Source: Gibbula magus (taxonomy: Eukaryota > Mollusca > Gastropoda > Trochida > Trochidae). From it: DNA of 64,000 nt. The stretch covers positions 61,247,387 to 61,311,386 of the forward strand of contig OW388302.1 in the NCBI GenBank assembly GCA_936450465.1, in the 5' to 3' direction. Under the pieces are notes generated by a model that saw nothing but the letters and a program-made list of their open reading frames with translations, was not told the DNA's origin and did not search any database. Made by a program: the position numbers and the translations under genes. This document shows positions 1 through 11,670 of this stretch, piece after piece. The stretch's first letter is position 1, and every line of letters begins with the position of its first letter.

Positions 1-252
1 CTTCACTGATAGCGTTCAACAGAGAACTACGTTCCACCACATATATCATTAACATAAGCTAAACTCGAAGTGTTATCTAGATATACAGAGTTGGATATAT
101 AATAAGGTTTAAACTATACTCTAATAGTGAAAGATTACAATTATTCAAATCAAAGAACAACTTTCTGAGAAATGAAAATTACGTTTTTACACTTAGAATA
201 AAACCAAAACAATCCAATAAAACCAAATTGACTATGGATGATGGAAGGTTAC

Positions 253-2353
253 CTCTATAGACTACATTACTGTCATTTGGACACGACAATCTTTCACATC
301 TGGTGAACGTGGATTCACCTGGAAAATGGATAGCTATTTAATAAGTACATAATTCTAAATCAATGTTTACTTACCTTTATAGACTACACTACTGTTAGCT
401 GGACAAGACGTTCTTCCCCATCTGGTGAACGTGGATCCACCTGGAACATAATTTAATCTTTCTTTAAAACATACATTGTACAGTATACGGAGGGAAAGTT
501 TACGTTGACTCTTAATATTGTTTTCCAATACAAACATATTTACCTACAAAAATTCAAAACAAATAGTAGTCAATATTCTTTTAGAATGTAAAGTTTCTCA
601 TCTCAAAAGACTAATAAAGAAACTAATGACAGAACATCATTCACCTTTCATTTTTATGTGGAGACTCTATTGTGTTTTACCTTGAAGAAGAATAACGCAA
701 AGGTGCGAAAATACAAATGTTCACCTGAAGTTGCAGAAGATGTGTTGTGCAGAGACTGAAGCTGAACAACTTCCTGTTTGAGATGTCCCACGTCAGTCTG
801 GAGAGTTCTGACTTCAGAGGAAGATGCTGAGTTCTGGGAACCAGGTGACCTACAGGAACACTGGTTCAGTTGGTTCTTCAGAACAGCAACTTCTAGTTGT
901 GTCGACTTTAGTTCATCTGAAGAAAACACATACAAACGCACCAGGAAACAAACGTTTCAGTTTTTGGCGAATTAAATCCTCATAAACAAAACCTCAGAAG
1001 TTCTGAGATATCACCAACTTTTATCTTTTACTCTATACATTAGATGCATGTCAACATACAAACACACTAACTAACTAACTTGTGCATTTGTCTTCCTCAG
1101 TTATTGTCTATATCACACTATTTAATAACTTAATTAGCTTGTTGGCGAGTAAGAATAGTAATTATTTTTAAAAGTGTTAAATGCTGAACGGGTTCATTAG
1201 AAAATCGTGACAAGTATAAATGCAATAGGAAAGATGCATCATTCAACAGTATTGACATATTGGAATACATAATCACTTTCTTTAAAGATGTGTTAAACAG
1301 CAATATCAGGAATTACGATGTCAAGTTTGAAGTAGTACTAGGTGTAGCTGATAGCTATAGGTGCTAGGTACGAACGTCCTCAGGATAGAATGATCTGTCT
1401 TGAACGCATTCAGAAATCGTCAGTATTTTCCTAGGCGCACTACAAGTAATGTTATGCGTTAATATTAAATGTGTCACCTCAACGGTTCTTGTTATTGAAG
1501 ATATAACCATACTGTGTTGCAGAATCAGCAGTATATAACAAAACTATAAGAGATCTAAATTTGATATCAGTTCGAACGCGTAGAATGAGGTTTTATATAC
1601 ATGATGGGTGCAGGAAATCTCACAGACAACATTGTTATCGGTAATGCTGACAACTTTCAAATTCGTTCTTAACCGCCTTTTTGGGAAAAGAAAATAAATA
1701 AATAAAAGCCTTATTATGACTGAATACACATTAATAATAATAATAATAAATAATATACATTTTAACGCCTAATATCCAGTGCAAGCACTGCTCAATGGCG
1801 GTACAATTATTACCCTGAAGGAATTGTACTTTCGGTGCCGCTAGTAAGCGCTCCGCGCGACCGTATAGGTCCGTACCTCCTGTGTTCAGGTACCCATTTC
1901 AACAGCTGGGTGGACTGAGTGCAATGTGGATGAAGTGCCTTGCCAAGGGGTACAACACAGTATACGACCCAGGTCACAAATGTTTTGTGTCTCCACCGGG
2001 ATTCGAACCCGGGCCGTTGGCGTGAGAGGCAAGCATGCTAACCACTACACCACTGTGCTCCACATTGCTGCTAAAACTCGCATTTACAAGACTACACAGC
2101 AGTTATCAGCCGCCGTGTCAGAATATTTATATACCTATCAAATCCAATTGTGAGTAAACATTATGAGTGAGACAAAAATTCACCGCGCACCTGTCAGCCT
2201 CGTCTCCAGTGACTCCAGGGAGTGTTCCAACAGCACGATGTGACTTAACAGACTAGAAACATCCAAACTGCCATCGGGTTTAGTCATTGGCATAATCAAC
2301 CCATTTATCTTATAGAGACACAGAGCAGTGACGAGAGCAAACGTTACCTGCAT
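253..2353 (-). CDS. Unit A (3' part off window): secreted coiled-coil protein of the short-chain collagen C4-like family
   Basis: Exons on the minus strand: 2353-2191 (54 codons plus 1 nt), 916-725, 440-375 and 318-253. All junctions are GT-AG and phase 1, and the terminal exon lies beyond the left edge. Exon 1 starts MQVTFALVTALCLYKING, a signal peptide, followed by the family motif TKPDGSLDVSSLLSH and a short coiled coil. Exon 2 is 64 codons: a coiled coil (DELKSTQLEVAVLKNQLNQ), then CSC and a Ser-rich linker, then a second helix ending LQSLHNTSS. There are two exon 3 copies. The first reads GGSTFTRWGRTSCPANSSVV. The second has drifted to GESTFTRCERLSCP and has lost the signature Trp. Unit A is the most divergent of the seven: its exon 2 differs from the nearly uniform exon 2 of B to F. 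No stop is seen in the visible exons. The inclusion of both exon 3 copies in one transcript is inferred. Confidence 0.72.
1755..2063 (-). mobile_element. tRNA-derived SINE in intron 1 of unit A
   Basis: Read on the minus strand, the head is tRNA-like: GTGTAGTGGTTAGCATGC matches an A box and GGTTCGAATCC is a B box. The body that follows contains CCCAGCTG and ATGGGTACCTG, a block seen in many marine invertebrate SINEs. The 3' end lies near an ATA-rich stretch at about 1732-1755. A functional tRNA is unlikely, because a long non-tRNA body follows and the anticodon arm is not clearly formed. Confidence 0.6.
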
Positions 2354-2579
2354 AGTTAAACCGTTTCTGGAACCGGCATTGTGACACTGACCCAGTTGCT
2401 GACTTTAATCTAACTGTTGTGCGAGGACTAACAGGTGTTTATCAAGACGGTTATACATGAAATGTCATTGGTGAATTACAGGATTTACTCATTTAAAAGA
2501 AATAGTTTATATTTTATTCTCCAACTTATTATCCCAGCTTTTGATACGAATTCATGTACAGCTCTAGAAAATTGGCATA

Positions 2580-3085
2580 CTGACCTGGTACCGGCTTTTT
2601 TAAACCCCGAGTGAAACCCAAGAGGGTTTATGTCGTCTGTCCGTCCGTCCGTCCGTCCGTTACGAAAAGGTACTTGTGTTCTGAAATCAACTCCTCCCAA
2701 AGTTGTTTTTTTTATCAATCTTTCTGAAACTTTACACATGCTTTGGATATTTATCGGTGATACGCATGTGCCTTTTTGGGACCAATCGTATTAATTTTCT
2801 GAGTTATGGCCCTTGACTTAGAGGGATCAGCTTTCGGATTTCAGACTGACAGTAACTTTTAATTCGTCAGCATTTTAAAATGTTTTGTTTCCAATATCAC
2901 ACACTGAGGTTATAACCTTTGACTTTGTGACCTTGACCTTGATGTAGGATCCATTTCGTGAGAAACTTAACCATAATATCCGATTGATATGTGATAGGCC
3001 TTCGATATTTGACAGGATTATCTATGTTTAATAGGTCATTAAATTAACCTTACATTTAAACTGCTTATTTGGAGGATAAGGAACC
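2580..3085. repeat. Dispersed repeat with (GTCC)n core, upstream of unit A
   Basis: The stretch holds a short array of GTCC repeats near 2637-2662. It is followed by text typical of mollusc dispersed repeats, such as GAGTTATGGCCCTTGAC and TGACCTTGACCTTGATG. No coding potential was found. It is probably an old transposon fragment of unknown type. The rest of 2354-3394 shows no gene. Confidence 0.4.
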
Positions 3086-3394
3086 CGGGGGTTCTTGTGC
3101 TCTCGGAGCACTCTTTTTTCACGAGTTTTTGGGAAGAATACGACATGGAAAGTGTATATTATAATCGGTTCTTCTTACAGAAAGCTCGATACTCAATTTC
3201 CTATATGTTGTCAGATGTCTTAATCTATTTAGAAAGGTCCAACACGATAGAAACCATTTTTATATATAAGTATGAATTAAGCACCACCCTATTTTGAATA
3301 TAAGATCTTGTGCAGTGGGAACGTCACGGTATATTAGCAAAATAGAACACTCCAGAACATGTGTCAACCAAACTATGAATGGGTACATCGTAAG

Positions 3395-5830
3395 GATGAG
3401 CATGTGCTTTAACTAAGAGCGCCCAGTACCACAATTGATTACCCAGAGAGCAGGGACTGTAAAAGTATCGAGGGAGATCAAAAGCACCTTTGAGCATCTT
3501 TGAGTAGTTTGATATTTGCTCTGTTCATATGTCAATTGTATGTGTGTATGGTTAAGATAGACCTTCTTAGCTGACTCAATGTCTGATATCATAATCTGTT
3601 TTATGTATTGAGAGAAAGTCAAAGTGAAAGTTTTTTTGGACATTAGGTGATCAATTGTCAAAAAATAAATAATAAATAATAGGATATTTAAATTAGTGTT
3701 TTTACTTTTGAGTTCATTTGATGAAATAATCACTTGTCCTTGTTTACAAGTAATAACAGTAAAAGGTGATTACCTTGTTACTGAATTTGAAACAACTGGT
3801 GAAATATTACTTAATTAATACATAATGTAAAAGTGAATACATATCCTGATATCTACGCTCATAGTACCTGCATATGCAGTTTATTCTCGTGAGACAGTAT
3901 TGCATCCAGAAACTGTCGACACAACACGGGCTGGTGTCTCAAGAAATTCACTTCAATATGTCAGATTTAGAAATTAAAAGAAATTAAAATAGTATCTGAC
4001 AGCTAACAAAGGACGTTTTAATTTTTGACAATGAGCTTGAGAATAATCTGATATCCTTCCCTATAAGTGAATAGAAATAGATACAAACATTTTCCTCCCA
4101 GGAGATCGAAGGCTTTTTAAAACTCTAAAATGAACGAAAGAACATTTATATTTACATTGAGTGATTCGAATTCGGATCCCAAAGGAATTCGGGTGTATTT
4201 TATTTCCTTGTATTTGCGATTTCAATATTATATTGTGCTTTATCACTTGGATCATATGCAGAGCGTATTCCAACCCCTTATATCAATAGAAATCGTGAAA
4301 CGTTTTGCCCCAAATCAAAGTAGTTTACTGAGGACATTATCTGTTCAAACAGTCAACTTAAGAAATTAGATGTTAAACTCTCCCTGGTACATAACATTTG
4401 GTTTGTTAACACATAAACAATAATTAAACAATATATTTCCCTCCCTTGGAATGAAATGGTTAGGTAAAATTGACATAAGAAGATCAAAGGCCTTGTTAAA
4501 ATCTTATGATATTGATATTCTACAAGTTAAAATTTCTTATCAAGGACATTTAAGCCTTGTTGACATGACATTGGGAGAAGACAGCTTGTTGAACATTTCA
4601 GAGTTAGTGGGTATATAATTAATCCCGAAGCTTTTGTTAAATTCATCATGACCATGTATGACTTGTCTTTGCAAGACTTGTTTATATCAGACAGATAGAT
4701 TCACTTCGTAAAATGCTCTTGAGGCCAACAGTATAAATCATTTACACAAACTTTCATGGATGTTTTAATGTTCCTTTCGTCGTCTTAACATGGTGACTTG
4801 TATGACTTGATTGTACAATGATTTGTTTATATCTGACCCCAGCAAACAGATTTTCATAAGTCCAAAAATCAGCTCAACATAATCTTGACGTTGTTTAAAA
4901 AAACTTCACTCTCCAAAGTATGTCAGATTCAAGTTGTTGAAGTTTAGCCGGGACCATCTTTCCAATTGGACTAATGTAATCTAAATATAATAATGAGGAA
5001 GAGTGGGGGAGGGGGCTACCAACATGACCCCTGTCATGTTTGAAATGTTGTAAATGTGTACAGAATGAGGCACATTTATTGATTTTCACACAGAATATGT
5101 CTCATATGTTGATGGTCAGTTGTTCTTGACTGATGAATAAAGGCCAACACTATTCATTTTTAGAGTACGACGTCGACAACTCAAGATATTTGTAATTGGA
5201 AATCATACATATGATAAATCCAACTAAGGTGTATACTTTCTTGTGCCAGGCAGTTAGTTTATGGCTAATTTCAAGAATAAAATATGATAACATACTTCTG
5301 GACCTTGCAGAAGGTAACTCCCGTTTGAATAAAGGGGAAGTGTCATTTATGATTAGGTTTAACTCATTGGCTATACGTTAATTATATCTAAAAATATTTC
5401 ATGCAAAATATAGCCTCCTGTTTTCTGCAATAGAATGCAGACGTTTTAGCAAAGGAAAGTAGATATTGAAAGTATATTTCTTCAGATATATAAAAAAACT
5501 CTAAAAACACAACTAGAATCATAGATATATGCGCCCAAATATTGATGGTGATAAACACATACAGCTGCATACCAGAAAGTTTGTTCACCATCGTGTGTAT
5601 TTCAGTGCAATTGTCATGTTATTTGTGTCTTAAAAATAGACCGATCACTTTGCATTTTTACATTGTATGAAAACAGTTGAGCGTTCGATAACATAATCTG
5701 ATTTGATGCCTCATAGTAAACATTTACAGTTTTGGCAACTCTTTGAAGTGACCAGGGGTAAGTCTTTTCAAAACTACAGTTTTTATTTTCATCTTTGAAA
5801 AATTCAGTAGGTGATCAACTGTGTAAATTT
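3395..5830. repeat. Spacer block R, copy 1
   Basis: This block recurs at 13441-16180, 23901-26290 and 33551-35767, with long stretches well above 90% identical by eye. It is therefore a segmental duplicate, not independent sequence. It contains a candidate minus-strand exon near 4776-4980, which in this copy is broken by an extra A in the A run at about 4899-4905. Other short open frames in the block match between copies only because the DNA does. Confidence 0.65.
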
Positions 5831-5916
5831 TAAAAATTTGACGTGTATGCGTCTAAGATGATTCTCTTACAAATTGGTATAGGATTGGTTGTCATTGTAT
5901 GTGACGTAAATAGAGA

Positions 5917-6180
5917 ATACTAAACGACGTTCCGTTTAATTACATATTTATGAAACATCTTACGAGTTTCATAAAAATGTTATTAAAGGAAAACGAGTTT
6001 AGTATTTTATTGATTACTCACTGATTTAAATGCCACTTAATTCCACAAACTCGTCGGCGCTGACATTGTGACGTCATATTTTTGCCATTAATCGGCAGCA
6101 CACGATGTTATTACACTAAGTGTAATAACACGGTAGATTTATTAAACTGCGATATATTCAACGGGTGAGTAATAACTTCA
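5917..6180. mobile_element. Foldback element, copy 1 (AATACTAAAC arms)
   Basis: An imperfect hairpin spans about 5917-6013. Its left arm starts AATACTAAACGACGTTCC and the right arm is its imperfect inverse, ending GTTTAGTATT. The tail to about 6120 has TGACGTCA-like sites. Copies occur at 16349-16640 and 38683-38960, the last inside intron 2 of E. No coding capacity; probably a non-autonomous DNA element. Confidence 0.5.
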
Positions 6181-6396
6181 TTACTTTATAATTAATTTCA
6201 ATGTAGATGACATTTGCACTAAGATATATGTGTAGTTGAACAAACTTACGGTTTACAGCTGTATATGTGCATCGCATCTTTAATGTATTTTGAGGTGCAA
6301 ATGCATAAAGTAAACAAAGAAAATTTCAAACTGGTCTTACACACCGAAATGAAATAGCTCAGAGCAACGACATTAAACAATATCTAAAGCTTTCAA

Positions 6397-6520
6397 GATT
6401 TCGTGTGACTGTTCCAACTAAACAGGCTAACAAACTGCCGTCTCTTTTAGCTATGGGTGGAATCAACTGATTTTTTGTGCAGAGGCACAGGGCTACGAGG
6501 AAAACGAATGATATATGCAT
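6397..6520 (-). pseudogene. Decayed exon 1 copy (relic 1)
   Basis: The frame begins at the ATG at 6520-6518 and reads MHISFVFLVALCLC, then IAKRDGSL, clearly the family signal peptide and DGSL motif. After DGSL, an internal deletion removes the SSLLSH region, leaving a frame that does not match the coiled coil. A MITE (6523-6865) sits directly upstream of the ATG and separates it from its old promoter region. No exon 2 to 4 follows in order. Confidence 0.7.
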
Positions 6521-6522
6521 CC

Positions 6523-6865
6523 TTAAAAGGGGCAGTAGCACTTTTTTGTCAATTCTATATTTTCAAATTTCCCATTTATGATGATAGTTTATGTCATTTA
6601 TATTAACTTAAGAGGGTCAAACATCTTATTACACAAACCATTTATCCGTAGTGGTAATAATGGTGTTGCATATAAAGCAAAAATTGCATGGCGGCCATTT
6701 TAATGTGCATTTCAAAAACGATTCCTATGGGTTTACCAAACCACATACACTCATTTTTTAACATGATTTTCTGAAGAGAGAAGGGTGTTATAATATTGGT
6801 GACATTATTTTTTAAATACTTTCAACAACTTATTTGTCGTGAAAAACGAGCTACTGCCCCTTTAA
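6523..6865. mobile_element. MITE family TTAA-AGGGGCAG, copy 1
   Basis: The element is about 343 bp, with terminal inverted repeats AAGGGGCAGTAGCAC and GAGCTACTGCCCCT flanked by TTAA on both sides. The empty site is preserved in the 5' flank of unit G (63110-63125, CCTTTAAGGGTTTCGG). Here the same flank reads CCTT, element, then TTTAAGGGTTTCGG. No open frame. The TTAA duplication recalls piggyBac, but the ends do not begin CCC; a TAA-type duplication as in Harbinger elements is also possible. Confidence 0.75.
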
Positions 6866-7722
6866 GGGTTTCGGAAATCTGCACTGTGATGGTTCTCCAG
6901 ATCCTGTTATTAAGTGGTTCGTTGTCTGAGAAATCATAGACGTTTATCGAGAAGGAGTTTCTGTACATACAGGGTTCTTGATATTATTACATTTCTCAGT
7001 AATATCTAGTGTCATCGTGAATAGAGGACCTTATATGGATAACAACCTCTTTATACATGGTCTGCGACGTTTCGACCCGAGTCTTGTGTCATTATCAATC
7101 AAAGGGAAAGACACAATAATGTGTGTTGAAATGTTGCGTATCATGTATAAAGAAGATGTTGTCGATTTATCAGGTCTTAAAGACGAAATTCCAGAAGACC
7201 TATTGTTTTGAATCTGATTTTCCTTTGAATTTATTGTTACTGGTCATGTATTGTTACCATTTGTACACGATTTTGTGTGTCGGATTCTGAAACAAGTATT
7301 TGACCGATTTTCATGAAATATTCAGAAACTATGGTCATGGAACTGAACAGGTTTTATATTTCAATCCCTAAAAGGGAGATGACCCAAAATATTAAAAATC
7401 TTCAAAATTGGTTATCTCGAAAACCATAAGAGCTAATTAACCAAAATGTAGGTCACAGCTGATGTTGTTATATTTTGTAGTTATAAAGCAATTTGACCTT
7501 GAACTCGGTCTTTATTAAAAATGGCGTTTCTTTCCGCATCATGTTCGGAAGGAGGAAACTCTAAAATGTCTTCCCCCTTACTTGATTAACAATTCTACTT
7601 AAGGTCATTATCATAATTTTGTTTATTGTTGATGGATGACCAACAGATAAAGACATGATTGACAGTATTATTTTCATTGAAATACAATAAATCAACTTTG
7701 CAGTAATTGAGGAATTCCTGGT
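6866..7722. repeat. Spacer block Q, copy 1 (old 5' flank plus 3' flank of B)
   Basis: The left half resembles the upstream region of family exon 1 (GTCTGAGAAATCATAGACG, then GTTCTTGATATTATTACATT), so it is the detached promoter side of relic 1. The right half is the 3' flank of unit B. On the minus strand an AATAAA at 7627-7622 lies about 96 bp after the stop of B and may be its poly-A signal. Copies of the block lie at 16641-17430, 27310-28107 and 36280-37086. No gene seen in it. Confidence 0.5.
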
Positions 7723-10700
7723 TTATTTTGAACAGACAACACATGACAGTTCCCAGTTATCTTTGTATGGAGGACAAGGTAGAGAGCCACAATGTGATTC
7801 AACAATATAAAGAACCTGTCCATTGTCATCATTCTTACTGCCTGGAATAGCTTCTGCATCTGAATCAACACAGATATAGTCGGCTGAAGCGTATCCACTA
7901 TAACCACCAAGCAGATAGCCCCAGTACTCTAGAGTCCATCCGGGATAACATTGGTTCCTTCCTGGAATCATAACATTCTTGCTCTTGGAAGTCTCACAGA
8001 CAACACAAGGCATGTCATCTTGGAAGACATTTTGGAAGGGATTTCCAGCGTATGATGTCTCATACTCAGTACCGTAGATGTTGCTTGATTTGTCATGATG
8101 AATTGTGGTGTGTGCTGCATAGACCGGATCTTCAGGTAAACACACTATTGATGACGACCCTCCTTGATCGTTAAACCATGTTCCACCAGTGTAACCTATT
8201 AGTAAACACAATTGAAACATTACCGTCAAATGCTGAATGCAATTTTAGATTATCATGCCTTTTCGACTTCTTCTCTAGAACCACTCACTCTAGAGAAATG
8301 AAATTTCATGTACAGACTCCTTGGCCAATGGGGATTGTGATTTGTAGAATTGGTTATCATGTGACCTCAAATATGGGTCATTGGGGTCGTGATGTAAAAA
8401 CCGATATTCATGTTCTTCTCCAGTACAAAACGTTTTAGAAAGCTGAAATGTAAGAAGTTTTAGATTTTGCCTGTCTTAAATTGTAGTCAAAGTGACGTTA
8501 TGGTCCCTCAGTGTCTACAACTTGGGGGAGGTAACAGTTTCACAAGCCTTTGAAGTTAGTAAAAATCGATACTGTAAGGAAATCCTCCCCAGAGAGCTTG
8601 TAAAGATTTTGGTTATATGGATATAGTCACATGAGCCCGTGGAAAATTCAAATATTGAAAAATACTTGATAAATATTTTCAAATTATAGTTTTAGTGAAC
8701 AGTTTGTTTCACACACATATATAGTAATTCCCTTTCAATGAGGTGTTAAGGTATTACTTTCATTTCAACTTTCAGTAAGAGGATATTGTATCATTACACA
8801 GACTGCAATGAAGTTAGCCAAGTTACTTTTCTTTCAAAAAATATTTCTATGAGGTCAACGAGACCACGCCAAGTCTGTGGATAGTCGTTGATCAACTAAG
8901 AAGATGTCAAAATAATTGAAAATATGGATATTAAAAGATATGTTAAACGCCATTGTTCTTGTACCCATGTCATTAGTGGAAGAGACTGTGATGTCAATGT
9001 AAGAAAGTCTCTTGGGCTAGGGAAGAGCTTAAAAGAATTCGTTGTCGTGGAGAGGGGCATCCCAAGCCCCAAGAATCGGGTCCCCCCAATCTACAAAATG
9101 AGAATATTTGCCACTGATTCAGCCACAGAAAATTCTGATACTTTGTCAGTTTCCCGAAGTCTCTGAAGAAAAATAATGGAGAAATCCTATTTTGCAGACA
9201 GGTGGCTTCGTTACACATCTTGAAGTGGCACAGTGGTACAGGGACCGGAGTACCGTGATTTGACAGCCACCCAAGCCGTCACTCAGTGCTACTGTGACAT
9301 GGGTGGCAGACAAAGAGCTCGCTCCTCTTTTATCAAGATCATCCGAGCGGAGATCCAGCAAGTCCAGGAGAATTAACATCCAGCAGTTTCACAACATCAA
9401 TATCCGCTTCCCACTGCCGCACCATCTTTCAGTTAGAGGGGTGTGTACCTTATCTAAATAAAATCTTAAGGGGAAAATAGTCTGTGATAATTACTGTTTA
9501 TCTATTGACTGTCTACTTCAAATTATCGACCAGGAATTGGCATATATGTAAATGCGTACAAATCATTTCCCTGTTTAACAAAAGATAACCTTTTTCAAAT
9601 GTCTCTCATCTCTTGGAAGATATTCTATTTGAAGCATTGATTCAACTTGAAAGACAAAAAAACCCCAAAAACAAATAAGTACATAATGTTAACTAAAAGT
9701 TAACTAACCTTTATAGACTACACTACTATCAGCTGGACAAGACGTTCCTCCCCATCTGATGAACGTGGATCCACCTGAAAAATCTATAGCTTGTTTCATT
9801 TGTTAGTATACGCATAATACTCATTTTAAGTCATTGAAACGAATTCCTGCTTTGAACTGGTGTCTATGGTTTGAACTGAAGTTTATAAATTGAAAAAAAA
9901 ATCAAAAGAGGTAAATATTTATCGATGCACCTTTTGTTGAAGGTCCAGAAGTTCTGTTGTGCAGAGACTGAAGATGAAACACGTCCTGTTTGAGATGTCC
10001 CACATCAAGGTGTAGACTTGACAGTTCCGATGCAGATGCCGAGGTGTTGGAGCTGGGAGTGTTACAGGAACACTGGTCTAACTTGGTTTCCAGAACAGCA
10101 ATCTTCAGTTGAGCAGACTTCAGTTCATCTAGGTTAAAACATTAGATGGGAAAGCTACATCTGACTGTGTGAAAATAAATATTGTGTTAGCGTGTCTTGC
10201 GTACGATGAACTAAAATTGTTTCAACTTGATACAACCCAAAAGTAAAAAAAAAAAAAAAAAAACCTGTCATTACAGGAACAGCTTATTCATTGAATATTT
10301 TCTATACAAATCATTTTTCAATGTCAATACTTGCTGATAGCATCAAATTTGGAAAATGGAAAAATGAAAAGTAACACCAAATGTACTTGCTTTCATCTAT
10401 CATATTTTACAAGATGATGCAGGAAAGAAACGCAATTTTATTCTGTGTGACGTAGTCTTAAATTCCCCAATTAAAGGCGCTGTAGCACGTTTTTTCGCTC
10501 AAATAAGTTGATGAAATGTATTTGAAAAATAATTTCACCAATAGTAAAACATCCTTTTCTCCTCGGAAAATAAAGTTTTAAACGAGTGTACATGTTTTGG
10601 TTAAGCCATGGGAATCGTTTTTGTAATACAAAATAATAAATTGTGTTCACAATAAAATGGCCGCCATGCAATTTTTGCTTTATACGCAACATAGTTTTTA

Positions 10701-11670
10701 CCACTACAGATAATTTGTTTGTGTAATAAGATGTTTTACCCTCTAAAGTTAATTAAAATGACATAAACTATCATTATAAATGGGAAATTTGAAAAAATAA
10801 ATTTTGCAAAAAACGTGCTACAGCGCCTTTAAGACCGATTTTAAACAATTCAAAATGTGAATGATAAAAAATGTATCATATTGTTCATTCTTTGAATGAA
10901 AGTGGCAATAAAATGTAAATGCGTCACTCACAAAGTATAATTCCAAATCCAGATTAAACTATTTGAATTGGAACACTTAAAAGGGTATTTAACTTTTATT
11001 TGAAATACTAAAGTTTAAAGTTAACAAAGTAAATTTCAAAATCGTCTTAAACGCCTGAATGAAGTTGAATGGAATCAATCAGTACAAGGACATAACATAT
11101 AGTGAGACCCTGTTTATCCGCACGAAAATCGCCTGGATAGCAAGGCGTGCGGTTAAGCGAATCATTATTTTCATAGAAATGCAAAGAGAACATTTGAAAT
11201 ATTGCCAGGTTTCCCGATATACGGGGCGCGGGTAAACGAGGTCTGAGGAAGTTTCAAGTTTTATTAATTTCCTTGTTGAAATTTCATATCAGAAATGATG
11301 AGATCCATCTTGAATTTTAAATTAATTTCAATGCATATATCACCTGTACATTTGACTAATCTAGCTTCTGAATTCGTCACTTCTGCCGTCAGATCTTCTT
11401 TAAACTGTGTAACTTCTGCCACAGAAGCTTTATTATCTAGTGAATCATAAACATAGACAATAGTAGTGATAAGAAGAGAAGTTTATTCGTACCTTCCAAT
11501 CTTGTAACAACAGCCGCAGATGCTTTGTTCTCCAGTGATTGTTCCAACAGAGCGATGTGACTCAACAAACTGGAAACATCTAAACTGCCGTCGGTTTTAG
11601 TCATGGGCAGAATCAACCCATTTATTGTGTAGAGACACAGAGCTGCGAGGAGGGCAAGTCGTGTATGCAT
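7723..11670 (-). CDS. Unit B: secreted coiled-coil protein with short-chain collagen C4-like C-terminal domain, 335 aa
   Basis: Exons (minus strand): 11670-11493, 11436-11344, 10128-9931, 9774-9709 and 8195-7723; joined length 1008 nt, all junctions phase 1 and GT-AG. Residues 1-18 (MHTRLALLAALCLYTING) form a signal peptide. Next come the TKTDGSLDVSSLLSHIALLE motif and a coiled coil that runs through exon 1b into exon 2, whose CSC pair could form interchain disulfides. NTS and NRTS sequons follow in a Ser-rich linker. The C-terminal domain begins GGSTFIRWGG, with Thr to Ile and Arg to Gly against the consensus. It contains CLPEDP, YGTEYE, PCVVC, MIPGRNQCYPGWTLEYWGYL, YICVDS, HCGSLPCPPY and CVVCSK. 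This arrangement of Cys and Trp residues is that of the family named after sponge short-chain collagen C4, but no Gly-X-Y repeat is present. Intron 3 carries an RPL18A retrocopy and intron 2 a MITE. Confidence 0.85.
9006..9485 (+). pseudogene. RPL18A (eL20) processed retrocopy, decayed, in intron 3 of unit B
   Basis: On the plus strand the frames read LKEFVVVERGIPSPKNR, VPPIYKMRIFATDSATE, KKNNGEILFCRQ, then after frameshifts YRDLTATQAVTQCY, DMGGRQRARS, and finally QQFHNINIRFPLPH. This is the order of ribosomal protein L18a. There are no introns, the middle (KNFGIWLRYDSR region) is missing, and there are several frameshifts. The 3' end has AATAAA and a short A-rich tail. The flanks are AGTCTCT (9006-9012) and AGTCTGT (9479-9485), a target-site duplication. 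The same insertion is in unit C, while the corresponding intron of E and F lacks it. Confidence 0.85.
10471..10832. mobile_element. MITE family TTAA-AGGGGCAG, copy 2 (intron 2 of B)
   Basis: Ends are TTAAAGGCGCTGTAGCACG and CGTGCTACAGCGCCTTTAA, about 362 bp apart. Both arms carry the same change (GCGC in place of GGGC), so the inverted repeats stayed matched. The internal sequence shares long stretches with the other five copies, in inverted orientation to copies 1, 4 and 5. No coding capacity. The element is absent from the same intron of C. Confidence 0.75.
11344..11492 (-). other. Exon 1b and 56-nt mini-intron of unit B
   Basis: Exon 1 of B stops at GTACGA (11492-11487). The reading frame then meets a stop unless 11492-11437 is removed as a 56-nt GT-AG intron. 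Splicing restores a phase-1 frame into exon 1b (11436-11344), which reads DNKASVAEVTQFKEDL and continues the coiled coil. In F and G the equivalent region is one uninterrupted exon (ENKASVAEVKQF in F). The identical arrangement in C supports the call. Confidence 0.65.

Noticed and set aside
4130..4369. Plus-strand frame starting MNERTFIFTLSDSNSDP, repeated in other R blocks
   Set aside because: It occurs only within duplicated spacer DNA, changes length freely between copies and overlaps minus-strand frames equally open; no sign of coding constraint.
7723..8229. Single-exon reading of the terminal exon from an upstream Met (MTVMFQ..)
   Set aside because: The upstream residues are intron sequence. 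The acceptor TAATAG followed by the GYTGG codons, and the phase match to exon 3, show that the true exon starts at 8195.
11437..11670. Short secreted peptide ending ..FMIH in B and C (also 20784-21017)
   Set aside because: It is read-through of the 56-nt intron. A truncated peptide from intron retention cannot be excluded, but the spliced frame is better supported.
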